Below the pieces are notes generated by a model. The model saw nothing but the letters and a program-made list of their open reading frames with translations. It made no database searches and had not been told where the DNA came from. Position numbers and translations under genes: made by a program. Below, in pieces: positions 16,822 to 26,609 of a stretch of 64,000 bases of DNA. The DNA is from Photobacterium arenosum (GTDB taxonomy: Bacteria; Pseudomonadota; Gammaproteobacteria; Enterobacterales; Vibrionaceae): positions 372,001 through 436,000 of the forward strand of contig NZ_JACYTP010000002.1 in NCBI RefSeq assembly GCF_014841115.1, given 5' to 3'. Numbering within the stretch: the first letter of the stretch is position 1; each line of letters begins with the position of its first letter.

Positions 16822-19017
16822 TTATCTGGTTTTCTGTGCTACCGTAATGTCGCTGGCCTGCTGCGTTCTGGCGGCCAGTTTATTGGCCAGTGAATACAGC
16901 TCCGGCATCATGCGCTGAATAAGAAACAATTGCTGCAGGATCAGGCGCACTGACTGATCATCCCCTTCCCGCCAGGTTGTCAGTGCTTGCTCTAGGCTGC
17001 TGTCTGATTCCGGCGGCGGCGCACATTGTTTGTCGGCCAGTTGCTGGGCCAGCGTATCGAGCTGAATATGGATCTGACTGTGAGCCTGCGCAATTAACTT
17101 GTGCGTTTTGTGCTCATCGATCTGCGTGCGGTGGGCACCTAAGGTCGAGATGTAGTTCAGCATCGCATGATTTAAGGTAAGAAAACGAAAGCACTCTTCA
17201 ATAGCCAGCCGGTAACGGCCCGGCTCCGCCAGCATATTGCTGATGGCGGTACTGAGCTGAGCGTCGGTATTGTGGGCTTCGCGGCGGGCAACACGGTAGC
17301 TCAGGTTGTCCTTTTTGCCGATCCTGTATTGCCCGATGATCTGTGCCAGATAATCGCGGTTGGTGGTGACCGCGGCCGCCATGATTTTATGTAAACGGCG
17401 CGACTGCCAGTCCGGCAGAATAAAGACCACAGCCAGTACGGCCAGCAGACAGCCCAGTAAGGTATCACCCAAACGGGGCAGCACCACTGCAAAACCGGCC
17501 CCTAGCTGATTAAAACAAAACAGCACCAGCAGCGTGATAAACCCTGTCGCCAGGGTGTATTTGTGGTTACGGAGCACGAAAAAGGCCACCCCCGCCAGTA
17601 CCATTAAGACCAGCTGGCCTTCCTGACCGGGAAACAGGTACAGCAGCGGCAGACCGACGAGCAGGCCACCAAGCGTGCCGATGATCCTCTGCGTCAGTTT
17701 CTGACGTGTCGCGCTGAAATTGGGCTGACAGACAAACAGTGTGGTGAGCAGAATCCAGTATCCGTGCTGTAAGTCCAGCACATGAATCACGCCGTAGCCT
17801 ATCGTCAAAGCCGTGGCGATACGTACCGCATGGCGAAACAGCTGGCTGTCCGCATGCAGCTGGCTTTTCACCCGTTGCCATAAACCGGAGACAGTATGGG
17901 CTTCTGAATCGGCCAGTTCAGTATCTTCCTGCGCTTCAGCCACGTCAGGATTATTCAGGTTGGCGAGCTGACGTTCAATAGTCGCAAGGTTGTTGAACAG
18001 ATAGTCCAGTTGTGTCAGGAAAGCGCGCCATTCGGGATTATTCTGTGATTTAAGAAAGCTGAGGGATTCTTTCAGCTCGTCCAGCGCCAGACTGTTATTC
18101 AGGCTGTGCCGGTAATAATTGCCCATTGCCAGGCTGCTGCTGATATTGCGGCATGCCGTTGCCTGCTGCTGCATCAGATCCTGAAAACGAAACAATATGT
18201 CACTGCGGCGAAATGTCGCTGCCAGATCCTGATAGCGCTGGTGAGAGGAGCTGATACGTTCGTGAATATCCTGCGCATGGAAATACAGGCTGAGAAAGCG
18301 ATGGCCTCGCTGGTTGTGTTGTACCCGTTTAACCCGGTTCAGCAGCGTCTGTTTGGCCTGATTGAGTGCCGACACCACTCTGGCATTGCTGGCTGCAGCC
18401 TGAATACGCAGTTGCTGCGGATCAAGGCTGTCGACCGGGCGGAACCAGCGGCTTTTATCATCCAGATAATCGGCCAGGGCAGTAAAGACACTGGCCAGGC
18501 TGTGTTGTACTGCCTGATTCGGCCAAAGCATCTGCCACAATAGCGATAGCAAGCCATAGCCAATGGCACCGCTCAGCAACAAGGCGGGCTGAAACCATAA
18601 ATTCTGGCTGCTCTCGGCACCCAGCATGGTGTAGATAGCCAGCAGCAGAGAAGCAAAGGCGATGCTGGCATACCGGGTGCCCATTGCGCCCAGCATTATG
18701 AAGCCAAAGCTGGATGAGAACAGCCCGATGGCAAAAAGCGCCGGATAATCGAACAGTAGCTCAACCGATAGCGAGGCTATCAGGAAACACAGCAAGGTCA
18801 TTGCCAGGGCTTTCAGCCTGCCGGTCAGGTTGTCATCGGTTTCCGCCAGTGCGGCTGCGATGATCCCCAGCACCAGTGGTGTGACAGCCGTGGTTGCATT
18901 CAGATACCAGCAGGGTACGACAGCGCCTATCAAAGCTAATGCGACGCGGGCACTGAGGTGAAGGCGGTCTTTTGCCCAGTAACGTCGGAAAGTGGTCTGC
19001 AGAGAAAATTTTGTCAT
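16822..19017 (-). CDS. yccS: YccS-type inner-membrane protein (FUSC family)
   Basis: The 731-residue protein has two clusters of membrane helices, at residues about 20-160 and 390-520, separated by and followed by soluble helical regions. This is the YccS/YhfK layout of the FUSC (fusaric-acid-resistance/aromatic-acid exporter) family, and the length matches E. coli YccS (about 720). The second cluster includes the conserved YWILLTTLFVCQPNFSATR. The transported substrate is not established. It is divergent from helD with a 140-base gap. Confidence 0.9.
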   Translation of the reverse strand: MTKFSLQTTFRRYWAKDRLHLSARVALALIGAVVPCWYLNATTAVTPLVLGIIAAALAETDDNLTGRLKALAMTLLCFLIASLSVELLFDYPALFAIGLFSSSFGFIMLGAMGTRYASIAFASLLLAIYTMLGAESSQNLWFQPALLLSGAIGYGLLSLLWQMLWPNQAVQHSLASVFTALADYLDDKSRWFRPVDSLDPQQLRIQAAASNARVVSALNQAKQTLLNRVKRVQHNQRGHRFLSLYFHAQDIHERISSSHQRYQDLAATFRRSDILFRFQDLMQQQATACRNISSSLAMGNYYRHSLNNSLALDELKESLSFLKSQNNPEWRAFLTQLDYLFNNLATIERQLANLNNPDVAEAQEDTELADSEAHTVSGLWQRVKSQLHADSQLFRHAVRIATALTIGYGVIHVLDLQHGYWILLTTLFVCQPNFSATRQKLTQRIIGTLGGLLVGLPLLYLFPGQEGQLVLMVLAGVAFFVLRNHKYTLATGFITLLVLFCFNQLGAGFAVVLPRLGDTLLGCLLAVLAVVFILPDWQSRRLHKIMAAAVTTNRDYLAQIIGQYRIGKKDNLSYRVARREAHNTDAQLSTAISNMLAEPGRYRLAIEECFRFLTLNHAMLNYISTLGAHRTQIDEHKTHKLIAQAHSQIHIQLDTLAQQLADKQCAPPPESDSSLEQALTTWREGDDQSVRLILQQLFLIQRMMPELYSLANKLAARTQQASDITVAQKTR

Positions 19018-19174
19018 CGGGTATCCGGTCGGAGCTGATCATAAACAGGGTTGTTCATTGAAGCAGCGGGCATTTTTGTCTCAAATTTTACGTAAATAAA
19101 GCGCTTACCGCTATGGTCTGTGCGCAGTTCTTGATAATCTTCTCGCTGAGTGAATCAAGGTGTCAGGTAACACA

Positions 19175-21259
19175 ATGCGATTAACGGCCAATTGGCTCGC
19201 ACAATGGTTAGTGCAGGGCGATTATTGCAGTATTGAGCTGGATGAAGAACAGGTTGTTCTGGAAAGCCTGCAAAACAGTGAAGTCCTGTCATTTGATGAC
19301 TGGGACGGTTCAGTGACGCTGCACCGCGGGGTGTTGTGGGGCGCGATGGAACTGACCTCGGCAGATCAGACGGCCAGCTGGACTGTGCATGGCTTGCCCT
19401 GGGCGGAGTGTAAAGCTTTCGCCAGCCATCTGGTGGACACTTACCGCCAATGGGCGAAAGGGCGGGTGGAAAAGCTCGATGCCCATCTGCCGCAGATGCT
19501 GTCACGCATCGACGCCTTTATTACCCAGCCTGGCTATAAACGCCGCTCGGCTCACCTGAATCTGCAATCTTCCCTGCATAACGCGCTGTCAGAGGCCGGT
19601 TTGACGGATGAGCTGGCCGCTTCTTTCCGTCCCATGGCTTTTGAGCAGATATCCCCCTGGCTCGACGATAATGCGCAATGGGTGACAGACACCAATGCCG
19701 TCTGGATGCAGGAAGAAACCGAGAAGTGGTCGTCCTGGTTCGACCGGATTGAATCGTCACCGCTTAATGACTCTCAGCGGCAGGCCGTGCTGCTGAATCA
19801 GGACCACAACCTGATACTGGCCGGGGCCGGATCAGGCAAAACCAGTGTGCTGGTAGCCCGGGCCGGTTATCTGCTGGCGAGCCAGCAAGCCCAGCCGGAC
19901 GATATTCTGATGTTAGCCTTTGGCCGCAAAGCGGCGGATGAAATGAGCGAGCGCCTGAAAGACAAAGTCGGCAGGGAGATCCGGGTTGCTACTTTCCACA
20001 GCCTGGGCTGCCAGATTATTCAGGCAGTTGAAGGTGAATTACCGGGTGTGTCGCCGTTAGTGCAGGATGAGCATGCCCGCAATGAGTGGCTGTCTGCCCT
20101 GCTCAAAGATCAGTGGCAGAACGACACAGCGGCAAAGCGCTGGCAGAAGCACCTGACACAGTGGCGTATACCGGGTTTTCGTGGCGACAATTCCATTGAA
20201 GAGCAGGCACGCAGTGAACCTTTGCTGAACTGGGTGTGGCGTCATATTGAACTGATGGGCCAGCAGGGCGGTAACAAAGCCGTATTGTCAGCCTTGGTCG
20301 ACAGTGCCATGGGCACGGGTGATAAAGCTCAGATGAAAAGCGAGCTGGCCTTGCTGTGGCCGTGTTACAAAGTGTACAGCCAGTACCTGAAAGCTAATCG
20401 CCAGATTGATTTTAACACCATGATTCAGACGGCCACTGAGTATGTCAGACAAGGCAAATTCATTCCGCAGTGGCGTTTTGTCATGGTGGATGAGTATCAG
20501 GATATTTCGCCTCACCGGCTGGCACTGATCGATGCCATCTGCCAGACACCGGTGACAGATAACTTAGCGCCAAGTTTGTATGCCGTTGGGGATGACTGGC
20601 AGGCGATATACCGCTTTGCCGGTGCCGATGTCAATCTGACCACTGGGTTTGAGCAGCGTTTTGGCGCCAGTCATGTCATGGAACTCGACACCACCTATCG
20701 TTTCAACAACATGATTGGTGAAGTGGCTAATATGTTTATTCAGCAAAATCCGCAGCAACTGAAAAAGTCGCTGACCAGTGTGAAAAAGCAGAAGCGAAAA
20801 GCGGTGACATTACTGGCGCAGGATCTGCTGGAACAGGAGCTGGTGCAGCTTGCTTCTAAAGTGAAAAAAGAAGCCAGCGTGTTACTGCTGGGACGCAATC
20901 ATGATCAGCGACCTGAAAAGCTGGCCGACTGGCAGAGCCGGTGGCCTCAGCTTAACCTGCAGTTCATGACCTGCCATGCCAGTAAAGGACGCGAAGCTGA
21001 TTTCGTGTTTGTGCTCAATGTGAACCGCGGTGTGTTTCCGGCTCAGGATCGGGACAGGGGGCTGCTGGCTTGTCTGCAGTCAGGCGGTAATGAAGGCATT
21101 GCCGATGCAGAAGAACGCCGTTTGTTTTATGTCGCGATGACAAGGGCGAAAGAGCATGTCTGGATCTGCGCCAACCCGGAAACCCTCTCACCATTTGTGA
21201 ATGAACTGATTGAAGACAGGTATCAGGTCAACAATAAGATAAAAAAAATGAAAAGCTGA
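19175..21259 (+). CDS. helD: DNA helicase IV
   Basis: The ATG at 19175 (AGGT 7 bases upstream) is preferred over a GTG at 19160. The 694-residue protein is a UvrD/Rep superfamily-1 helicase. It has a HelD-type N-terminal domain of about 190 residues, Walker A (LAGAGSGKTSVL) near residue 212, the motif-II region VDEYQDISPHR, TYRFNN, and C-terminal motif VI (FYVAMTRAKEHV). It unwinds DNA 3' to 5' with ATP. The gene stands alone. Confidence 0.93.
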   Translation: MRLTANWLAQWLVQGDYCSIELDEEQVVLESLQNSEVLSFDDWDGSVTLHRGVLWGAMELTSADQTASWTVHGLPWAECKAFASHLVDTYRQWAKGRVEKLDAHLPQMLSRIDAFITQPGYKRRSAHLNLQSSLHNALSEAGLTDELAASFRPMAFEQISPWLDDNAQWVTDTNAVWMQEETEKWSSWFDRIESSPLNDSQRQAVLLNQDHNLILAGAGSGKTSVLVARAGYLLASQQAQPDDILMLAFGRKAADEMSERLKDKVGREIRVATFHSLGCQIIQAVEGELPGVSPLVQDEHARNEWLSALLKDQWQNDTAAKRWQKHLTQWRIPGFRGDNSIEEQARSEPLLNWVWRHIELMGQQGGNKAVLSALVDSAMGTGDKAQMKSELALLWPCYKVYSQYLKANRQIDFNTMIQTATEYVRQGKFIPQWRFVMVDEYQDISPHRLALIDAICQTPVTDNLAPSLYAVGDDWQAIYRFAGADVNLTTGFEQRFGASHVMELDTTYRFNNMIGEVANMFIQQNPQQLKKSLTSVKKQKRKAVTLLAQDLLEQELVQLASKVKKEASVLLLGRNHDQRPEKLADWQSRWPQLNLQFMTCHASKGREADFVFVLNVNRGVFPAQDRDRGLLACLQSGGNEGIADAEERRLFYVAMTRAKEHVWICANPETLSPFVNELIEDRYQVNNKIKKMKS

Positions 21260-21279
21260 TACGGCTCTTCACTCGTATT

Positions 21280-22260
21280 TTAATCCAGTACCACCACCAG
21301 TTTACCGCTGTGCTGCTGCCTGTGCAGCAGCACCAGCCCTTCCTTCAATTGCTCAAAAGAGAACAGCTTATCTATCATGGGATCCAGTTTTCCTTCGGCA
21401 ATCAGGTTGCTCATACTGTTCCCCATATCAGACAGATGATGGATATCCTCGGGTGCACCGTGAGCATAGGTGCCATGCAGCGCCACTTCATGCATGCTGA
21501 GTGCTTTTGTCGTCGCCAGTAAGGGGACCTGATTGAATTGATCAGCCACCATCACTATCTGGCCGTTGAAGCGGATCAGCGCACTCATGATGCTGCCTGA
21601 ACGGGCAGAAACGCAGTCAATGACAGCATGCAGCAGCTTATCTTCGGTGAATTCAATGATTTTCATGGCGACATTGTCATTATCCGAATCAATGACGGCA
21701 TCGACGCCATAGCTGAGTAATCTGGCGTGATGCCTTTCAGCGGCAATGGCATACACAGTGGCCCCGGCCAGTTTGGCTAACTGGGCTGCAAAACCGCCTA
21801 CACCCCCGCCAGCGCCTGTAATCGCAACTCGCTGCCCCGGCTTCAGCCTGAGTTTATCGTACACAGCCAGCCAGGCACTGTAACCGGCAGAAGGTAAAGC
21901 CGCCGCCTGTTCAACACTGACTCTTTCAGGCAGCCGGCTGACGGCGCCCGTTTTGCAGCAGACATACTCAGCAAAGCCTCCGCAATGACGCGGGTCGAGA
22001 AAGGTAAATACTCTGTCCCCCGGCTTAAACTGCCGCACTTTCCCCCCGACAGATTCAACGGTACCTGCTATGTCCATACCTACAATTTGCGGGTAATGCC
22101 AGGTGGCGTATCCCCAGTCGGCCAGCTTGTAATCAATCGGGTTAAGGCCCATCGCAGCCACTTTGATACAGATTTCTTCCGCTCCGGGTTTGGGGCGGGT
22201 GGTACGTGTCAGCTGCAGGCTGTCCAGTCCATTGGGTTCAGTCAGAGTCCATGCTTTCAT
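21280..22260 (-). CDS. MDR-family (quinone oxidoreductase-like) dehydrogenase
   Basis: The 326-residue protein is a medium-chain dehydrogenase/reductase: a GroES-like domain (residues 1-120, with MGLNPIDYKLADWG and GMDIAGTVESVGG) and a Rossmann domain with GAGGGVGGFAAQLAKLAG near residue 150. The zinc-binding cysteines of true alcohol dehydrogenases are not seen, so it is likely a NADPH-dependent quinone or enone reductase. The substrate is unknown. It stands alone, convergent with helD. Confidence 0.87.
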   Translation of the reverse strand: MKAWTLTEPNGLDSLQLTRTTRPKPGAEEICIKVAAMGLNPIDYKLADWGYATWHYPQIVGMDIAGTVESVGGKVRQFKPGDRVFTFLDPRHCGGFAEYVCCKTGAVSRLPERVSVEQAAALPSAGYSAWLAVYDKLRLKPGQRVAITGAGGGVGGFAAQLAKLAGATVYAIAAERHHARLLSYGVDAVIDSDNDNVAMKIIEFTEDKLLHAVIDCVSARSGSIMSALIRFNGQIVMVADQFNQVPLLATTKALSMHEVALHGTYAHGAPEDIHHLSDMGNSMSNLIAEGKLDPMIDKLFSFEQLKEGLVLLHRQQHSGKLVVVLD

Positions 22261-22383
22261 AAGCCACCATGAGGGTAACAGGTTGTTTTTGGTATTGATT
22301 TAAAGCATATACCTAAACGCATGGCTTTGCTGGTGGGAAAAGCGGGAAAGAATGTGGAAATCTGAGTCGCAGTCCGGCAGGAG

Positions 22384-22403
22384 GTCCCCGTCTGTGCGGG
22401 GAC
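22384..22403. other. 7-bp perfect hairpin upstream of the MDR gene
   Basis: GTCCCCG (22384-22390) and CGGGGAC (22397-22403) form a short GC-rich stem with a 6-base loop in the 217-base gap between the MDR gene and mgsA. No T-run follows on the minus strand, so termination of mgsA here would be weak. Confidence 0.35.
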
Positions 22404-22477
22404 GATAGGTTGAAGCGGGGTGTGACAGTTGCCTGAGTGTTGTTTTTACGACAGTTCGAGAGCTGATACCGGGCTTC

Positions 22478-22936
22478 TTAAGACAGGCGCTCGGCCAGGT
22501 AAGCTTCATAGTCCGGAATTTCTATCGACACCGCTTCTTCCATCATAGTGGACGCTATCATGAAATTGGCACTGGCACGGTTGGTGGCAACCGGGATATT
22601 CCAGACCGCGGCTATCCGGAGCAGGGCTTTTACGTCCGGGTCATGGGGCACGGCATTCAGCGGATCCCAGAAGAAAATCATCATGTCGATTTTGCCTTCG
22701 CAAATCAACGCACCCAACTGCTGATCGCCCCCCATAGGGCCGCTCAGTAAACAATTGATCGGCAGGCCGGTTTGTTTGGAAAGCAGATGCCCGGTAGTAC
22801 CTGTGGCATACAGGGTATGATTTTCCAGTTTACTTTTATGCTCATTGACCCAGCGCTGTAAGTGGCTTTTACAGTTATCGTGAGCCACCAGGGCAATGTG
22901 TTTCTGGGCTTGCATCTGTCGGGTAGTGGCGTGCAT
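22478..22936 (-). CDS. mgsA: Methylglyoxal synthase
   Basis: The 152-residue protein has the normal MgsA length (E. coli 152) and conserved sequence: [10 protein letters not shown] near residue 14, [11 protein letters not shown] (phosphate-binding), and [13 protein letters not shown] with the catalytic aspartate, then [20 protein letters not shown]. It turns dihydroxyacetone phosphate into methylglyoxal and phosphate, a glycolysis bypass under phosphate limitation. A good GGAG ribosome binding site precedes the ATG. It stands alone. Confidence 0.97.
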   Translation of the reverse strand: MHATTRQMQAQKHIALVAHDNCKSHLQRWVNEHKSKLENHTLYATGTTGHLLSKQTGLPINCLLSGPMGGDQQLGALICEGKIDMMIFFWDPLNAVPHDPDVKALLRIAAVWNIPVATNRASANFMIASTMMEEAVSIEIPDYEAYLAERLS

Positions 22937-23042
22937 GTGTTACTCCGTTAAGTCGGCATAATCTCCGTATAACCAGATACTAAGCTTGCTGTTATTCGCT
23001 TGTCCAGTGAATATCCCATGTAAGAATAATACGCAGAGAAAG

Positions 23043-23903
23043 TTACTCGTTATGGTGAGTGATCAGTTGTTCAAATCGCTCGTGACCGTGCAGTGTTTCA
23101 AAATCATTCTCTTCTTTCGCCAGTTCACGTAAGAAAGCACTGCCCTGAATGGCCCGTTCAAGATCAGACACGGCCTGATCTTCTGCCCCCAGGCAAGCGT
23201 ACGCACAGGCTCGCTGGTATAGAGCATTGGCATTGGTATTATCCACTTCCAGCACCCGGTTACAGATACTCAGTGCCCAGTGGAACTCACGGATTTCCAT
23301 CGCCGCATCCGCTTTGTGAGTCAGCGCTTCCAGATCGCCCGGTCGCAGTTTGAGGATCTCATCGTACACTTCCATTTGCTGCTCGGCGGTTTGCGAGCTT
23401 TGTGCTCTGAGCCAGAGATTATGCACTTCATTGATAATCTCAATCTCTTTGTTGTTCTGCGCGATGATCCGGGTTTTACGTTTTAAATCCCGCTCCAGCA
23501 TCTGGAATTTCTTCTCGTACTGATCCGTGATTTCTTTTAACTGCTGTTCGGCCATTTTCTTGGTATTGACCTTGATTTCTTTCAGCGATTGCCAGCCCAC
23601 CAGCGCGATGAGCGAGGCAGCACCGGCGATCAGATAGAAAAAATAGGTGACTGTCACATTGGCATAATTGAGCGACTTGTCGGCCACGGCCAGTTCGCGA
23701 TCGGTAAAAGAGAGGGTTAAGCGACGTTCCAGATCTTGCTGATCCTGGCGAAGCGATTTCATTTCATCAAGAATATACCTTTCCATTAGAGGCTTATCTA
23801 ACACTGGCTGCTCCGAGTAGGGGGGCGCTTCTTCTGTGCCCTGCGCCACGGCGGGTATGGCGAAGAGCAGGCAGAAGACAGCGGCATACAGCAGTTTCAG
23901 CAT
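23043..23903 (-). CDS. Membrane-anchored coiled-coil/TPR protein, function unknown
   Basis: The start at 23903 follows AAGGAAAACATT; a longer reading is not supported. The 286-residue protein has a signal peptide (MLKLLYAAVFCLLFAIPAVAQ), an about 50-residue periplasmic part, a membrane helix (FFYLIAGAASLIALVGW, residues about 88-105), a charged coiled coil (residues about 110-160) and TPR-like repeats (LRPGDLEALTHKADAAM, then ALYQRACAYACLG). The TPR end would sit on the cytoplasmic side. Such proteins usually hold partners together; the partner is not visible. No neighbour shares its operon. Confidence 0.7.
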   Translation of the reverse strand: MLKLLYAAVFCLLFAIPAVAQGTEEAPPYSEQPVLDKPLMERYILDEMKSLRQDQQDLERRLTLSFTDRELAVADKSLNYANVTVTYFFYLIAGAASLIALVGWQSLKEIKVNTKKMAEQQLKEITDQYEKKFQMLERDLKRKTRIIAQNNKEIEIINEVHNLWLRAQSSQTAEQQMEVYDEILKLRPGDLEALTHKADAAMEIREFHWALSICNRVLEVDNTNANALYQRACAYACLGAEDQAVSDLERAIQGSAFLRELAKEENDFETLHGHERFEQLITHHNE

Positions 23904-24116
23904 AATGTTTTCCTTGTTAATGGGAATGTACGTGAAAGTTGTAACAAGCATAACCGATTGAGTTCACTATCTCTATGTAACGGGCCAAAACCTTGTGGTC
24001 GGTACACTTGCAGGTGTCTTCAGAGAGCTGGCTCAATTGAAAGCAGGAATGATGCGCAGAGAGGGAAGGCAAAGTGGTATACTCACAGCATTCTCAGTAA
24101 TAACAGGTCGAGCACC

Positions 24117-24581
24117 GTGAGTCAGGATCAGGAAATAGAAGTTGAAGCACTTGGGATAGAAGTTTCTGTTCAACCCATCGAGTTATATAAAGTGCTGAAA
24201 ATTGCCAATGCCGTCGGAGGTGGTGGCGAGGCCAAAATGGCGATCTCTGAAGGCTATGTCGCCGTGAATGGTGAAATTGAACTGCGTAAACGCTGTAAGA
24301 TTTATGACGGCGACGTCATAGAGTTTAACAGTGAGTTTTATGTTGTGCTCTGTGATCAGCCAGTGACAGAAGCGGTCAGTGAGCCTGTTGCCAAACCTAC
24401 AGTCGCGAAACCGAAAAAAGAACAGCAGGCGAGCCATAGCCCGGCTAAGTCGGGTAAAAAGCCGTCAGCTAAAAATCAGTCGGCGAGCAAAGCTGCTAAG
24501 AAGAAGGCCAATACAGGTAAGTCTGCAACGATTGGCAAAGATGCCGATCAACAGACCGGCCGCAAACGCCTGATGTTCTGA
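24117..24581 (+). CDS. YbcJ-like S4 RNA-binding protein with a basic C-terminal tail
   Basis: The likely start is the GTG at 24117. Residues about 15-75 match the YbcJ form of the S4 domain (LYKVLKIANAVGGGGEAKMA, then EGYVAVNGEIELRKRCKIYDGD), which binds structured RNA. The family is usually about 70 residues; here a tail of about 70 residues, made almost only of Lys, Ala, Ser, Gln and Pro, follows and ends in GRKRLMF. The tail probably adds non-specific RNA binding. Role in ribosome or RNA handling is inferred. It stands alone. Confidence 0.82.
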   Translation: MSQDQEIEVEALGIEVSVQPIELYKVLKIANAVGGGGEAKMAISEGYVAVNGEIELRKRCKIYDGDVIEFNSEFYVVLCDQPVTEAVSEPVAKPTVAKPKKEQQASHSPAKSGKKPSAKNQSASKAAKKKANTGKSATIGKDADQQTGRKRLMF

Positions 24582-24636
24582 ATAATGCCGACTGCAGTGA
24601 CTGTTATCTCTTTGTGGTCAAAACCGATAGTTGCTG

Positions 24637-25164
24637 TCAGTTCCGCGCCGGTTCGGCGCTTTCAAGCCACGTCAAAATAAACGCCGCCACACTGGCAGCC
24701 TGGTTTAAATCCAGCACAGGAATCGGGTGAGTGTCGCCCGGTTCGCTGGTGGCTATCGCCACTATGCTGGTATCTTTGCGATACAGCAAAGGTTTGCCGT
24801 AATCCGGCCTGTGAATCTCAATTTTGGTGATTGGCTGGTCGCGAAACCCTTCTACCAGCACTATGTCCAGACGGCTGTGATCCAACTGCTTCAGGCAATC
24901 TTCCAGCGCCGGTTCACGATCTTCATCGTCCGGGTATTCAAAAAACAGAATGTGCCGATGCGGCGTTGCCAGCAAGAGCTGATCGCTGCCGGCATGGCGC
25001 AGACGATAGCTGTCTTTTCCCGGTGTATCCGGCTCAACATCATGATGACTGTGTTTCAGCAGGCCAACACGTAACCCGTGTTGCTTTAAATACGGGATAA
25101 CCTGCTCAATTAATGTGGTTTTTCCTGAGCCGCTGAAACCAGCGAAACCGATAACGGGTGCCAT
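24637..25164 (-). CDS. mobB: Molybdopterin-guanine dinucleotide biosynthesis adaptor protein
   Basis: The 175-residue protein is a GTP-binding MobB: Walker A GFSGSGKTTLIEQ at residues 7-19, then KHSHHDVEPDTPGKDSYRLR with the conserved histidines and the sequence IVLVEGFRDQPITKIE, all typical of the family. MobB helps MobA join GMP to molybdopterin. MobA and other moa/mob genes are not in the window. It stands alone, divergent from the macrodomain gene. Confidence 0.94.
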   Translation of the reverse strand: MAPVIGFAGFSGSGKTTLIEQVIPYLKQHGLRVGLLKHSHHDVEPDTPGKDSYRLRHAGSDQLLLATPHRHILFFEYPDDEDREPALEDCLKQLDHSRLDIVLVEGFRDQPITKIEIHRPDYGKPLLYRKDTSIVAIATSEPGDTHPIPVLDLNQAASVAAFILTWLESAEPARN

Positions 25165-25284
25165 AGTCAGTCTTTGGTCTGTTAATGGAAGATTGGCACT
25201 AAAATAACATGATAGTCAGTGCCGACACAGTACCTTGGCCGGGACCCTGGCGTTTTGCTGTGTCAGATCAAACCGGAGAGCGAG

Positions 25285-25794
25285 ATGGCAGATTTATTAG
25301 TATGGCAGGGTGACATAACAACCTTGAATGTGGATGCGATAGTCAACGCCGCGAACAACAGCTTATTGGGCGGCGGCGGAGTGGATGGTGCCATTCACAA
25401 AGCGGCGGGCCCGCAGTTGCTGGAAGAGTGCCGGCGCTTGCAGGGCTGCCCGACAGGGGAAGCAAAAATCACTCCCGGATACCGACTGCCGGCCCGCTGG
25501 GTGATTCACACTGTGGGGCCGGTGTGGCAGGACGGTGCGCGTAATGAGGCCGAATTGCTCGCGGGTTGTTACCGGCACTGTCTGGCGCTGGCGGATGAAG
25601 TAGGCGCCAGAACGATTGCTTTTCCCTGCATCAGCACCGGGGTATTTGGTTTCCCGGCACAGCAGGCGGCCGGTATTGCCGTGCAGACAGTCCGCCAGTC
25701 TCTGGAAGGACAAAGCTCGCCGGACAAAGTGTACTTTGTCTGCTTCAGTCAGGAAGATGCCGACATTTATCACAGTCTGCTGCGGTCTGATTAA
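25285..25794 (+). CDS. ymdB: Macrodomain O-acetyl-ADP-ribose deacetylase
   Basis: The start at 25285 follows GGAGAG and gives [20 protein letters not shown], the usual macrodomain start; the longer reading is not supported. The 169-residue protein is a single macrodomain: [20 protein letters not shown] is the ADP-ribose-binding loop, and [12 protein letters not shown] is the second conserved loop. The MacroD/YmdB group removes ADP-ribose or O-acetyl-ADP-ribose. It is followed after 240 bases by an exonuclease-like gene. Confidence 0.94.
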   Translation: MADLLVWQGDITTLNVDAIVNAANNSLLGGGGVDGAIHKAAGPQLLEECRRLQGCPTGEAKITPGYRLPARWVIHTVGPVWQDGARNEAELLAGCYRHCLALADEVGARTIAFPCISTGVFGFPAQQAAGIAVQTVRQSLEGQSSPDKVYFVCFSQEDADIYHSLLRSD

Positions 25795-26035
25795 GTGTAT
25801 CAATCCTGCGTCAAGCAGATGAAATAGCGGGTAAAGTATTATCCCGGGTCTACAGTTAATGAGAAGGTAACCAGTGACACAGAGCAGATGTGTTCTCAGG
25901 GTATGAGAGTTGTCTGCAGCTATGCTGTGCGCACTGAGAGATGTCCGGCTCAGCTTACCGGCAGTCTGGATTTGCCGGTAAGGAAGGAACCAGAATGGCT
26001 GAGCCGTGGACGACATAAGCATCAGGGAGAGTGCA

Positions 26036-26530
26036 ATGTGGGCAACATTAGATTTTGAAGCGTCAGGTTTATCGGATCAATCCTACCCCATAGAAGTGGG
26101 TTATGTACTTCCTGACGGCAGTGGGCAAAGTATCCTGATCAATCCGCTGACCGCCGGCGATGTCTGGCAGTTTTGGGACAGCTACGCCGAGCAACGTATT
26201 CACCGGATCCCCCGCTCTGAACTGGAACAGCATGGTATGCAGGTGCTGGAAGTCTGCCAGCATTTGAACAGCGTGCTGGGGCAACTGGATTATGTGTTTT
26301 GTGACAGCCAGTGGGACTTGTTCTGGCTGGGGCGGCTTTATCATGCTGCCCATATGCGGCCATCCTTTACACTGACAGAAATCGGCCATTGGCTGCAGCA
26401 GGAGAACGGCATAGAAAGAGCCCGGTTTCAGCGTGCGCTGGAAGAGCTCGGCCCGGCAAGGCACAGAGCCATGCATGACGCCAGGCAGATTTATCAGGCC
26501 ATCAGCAGTCTGGTGAATATTCCAGGCTGA
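26036..26530 (+). CDS. DEDD-fold exonuclease-like protein
   Basis: The start at 26036 follows GGGAGAG. The 164-residue protein begins ATLDFEASGLSDQSYPIEVG, the Exo I motif (D-x-E) of the DnaQ/RNase T fold. A middle aspartate lies in FCDSQWDLFWL, and HRAMHDARQIYQA near the C-terminus is Exo III (H-x4-D). All acidic residues needed for two metal ions are seen, so it is likely an active 3'-5' exonuclease on DNA or RNA, target unknown. The EEP-hydrolase gene starts 79 bases later. Confidence 0.82.
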   Translation: MWATLDFEASGLSDQSYPIEVGYVLPDGSGQSILINPLTAGDVWQFWDSYAEQRIHRIPRSELEQHGMQVLEVCQHLNSVLGQLDYVFCDSQWDLFWLGRLYHAAHMRPSFTLTEIGHWLQQENGIERARFQRALEELGPARHRAMHDARQIYQAISSLVNIPG

Positions 26531-26609
26531 CGACAGGCGCTGGAGCAACTGAACAACACAGCGTACAATCAATACAGGCTATTGAATTTCAGTCTGTTGG
26601 GAGTGCGTT

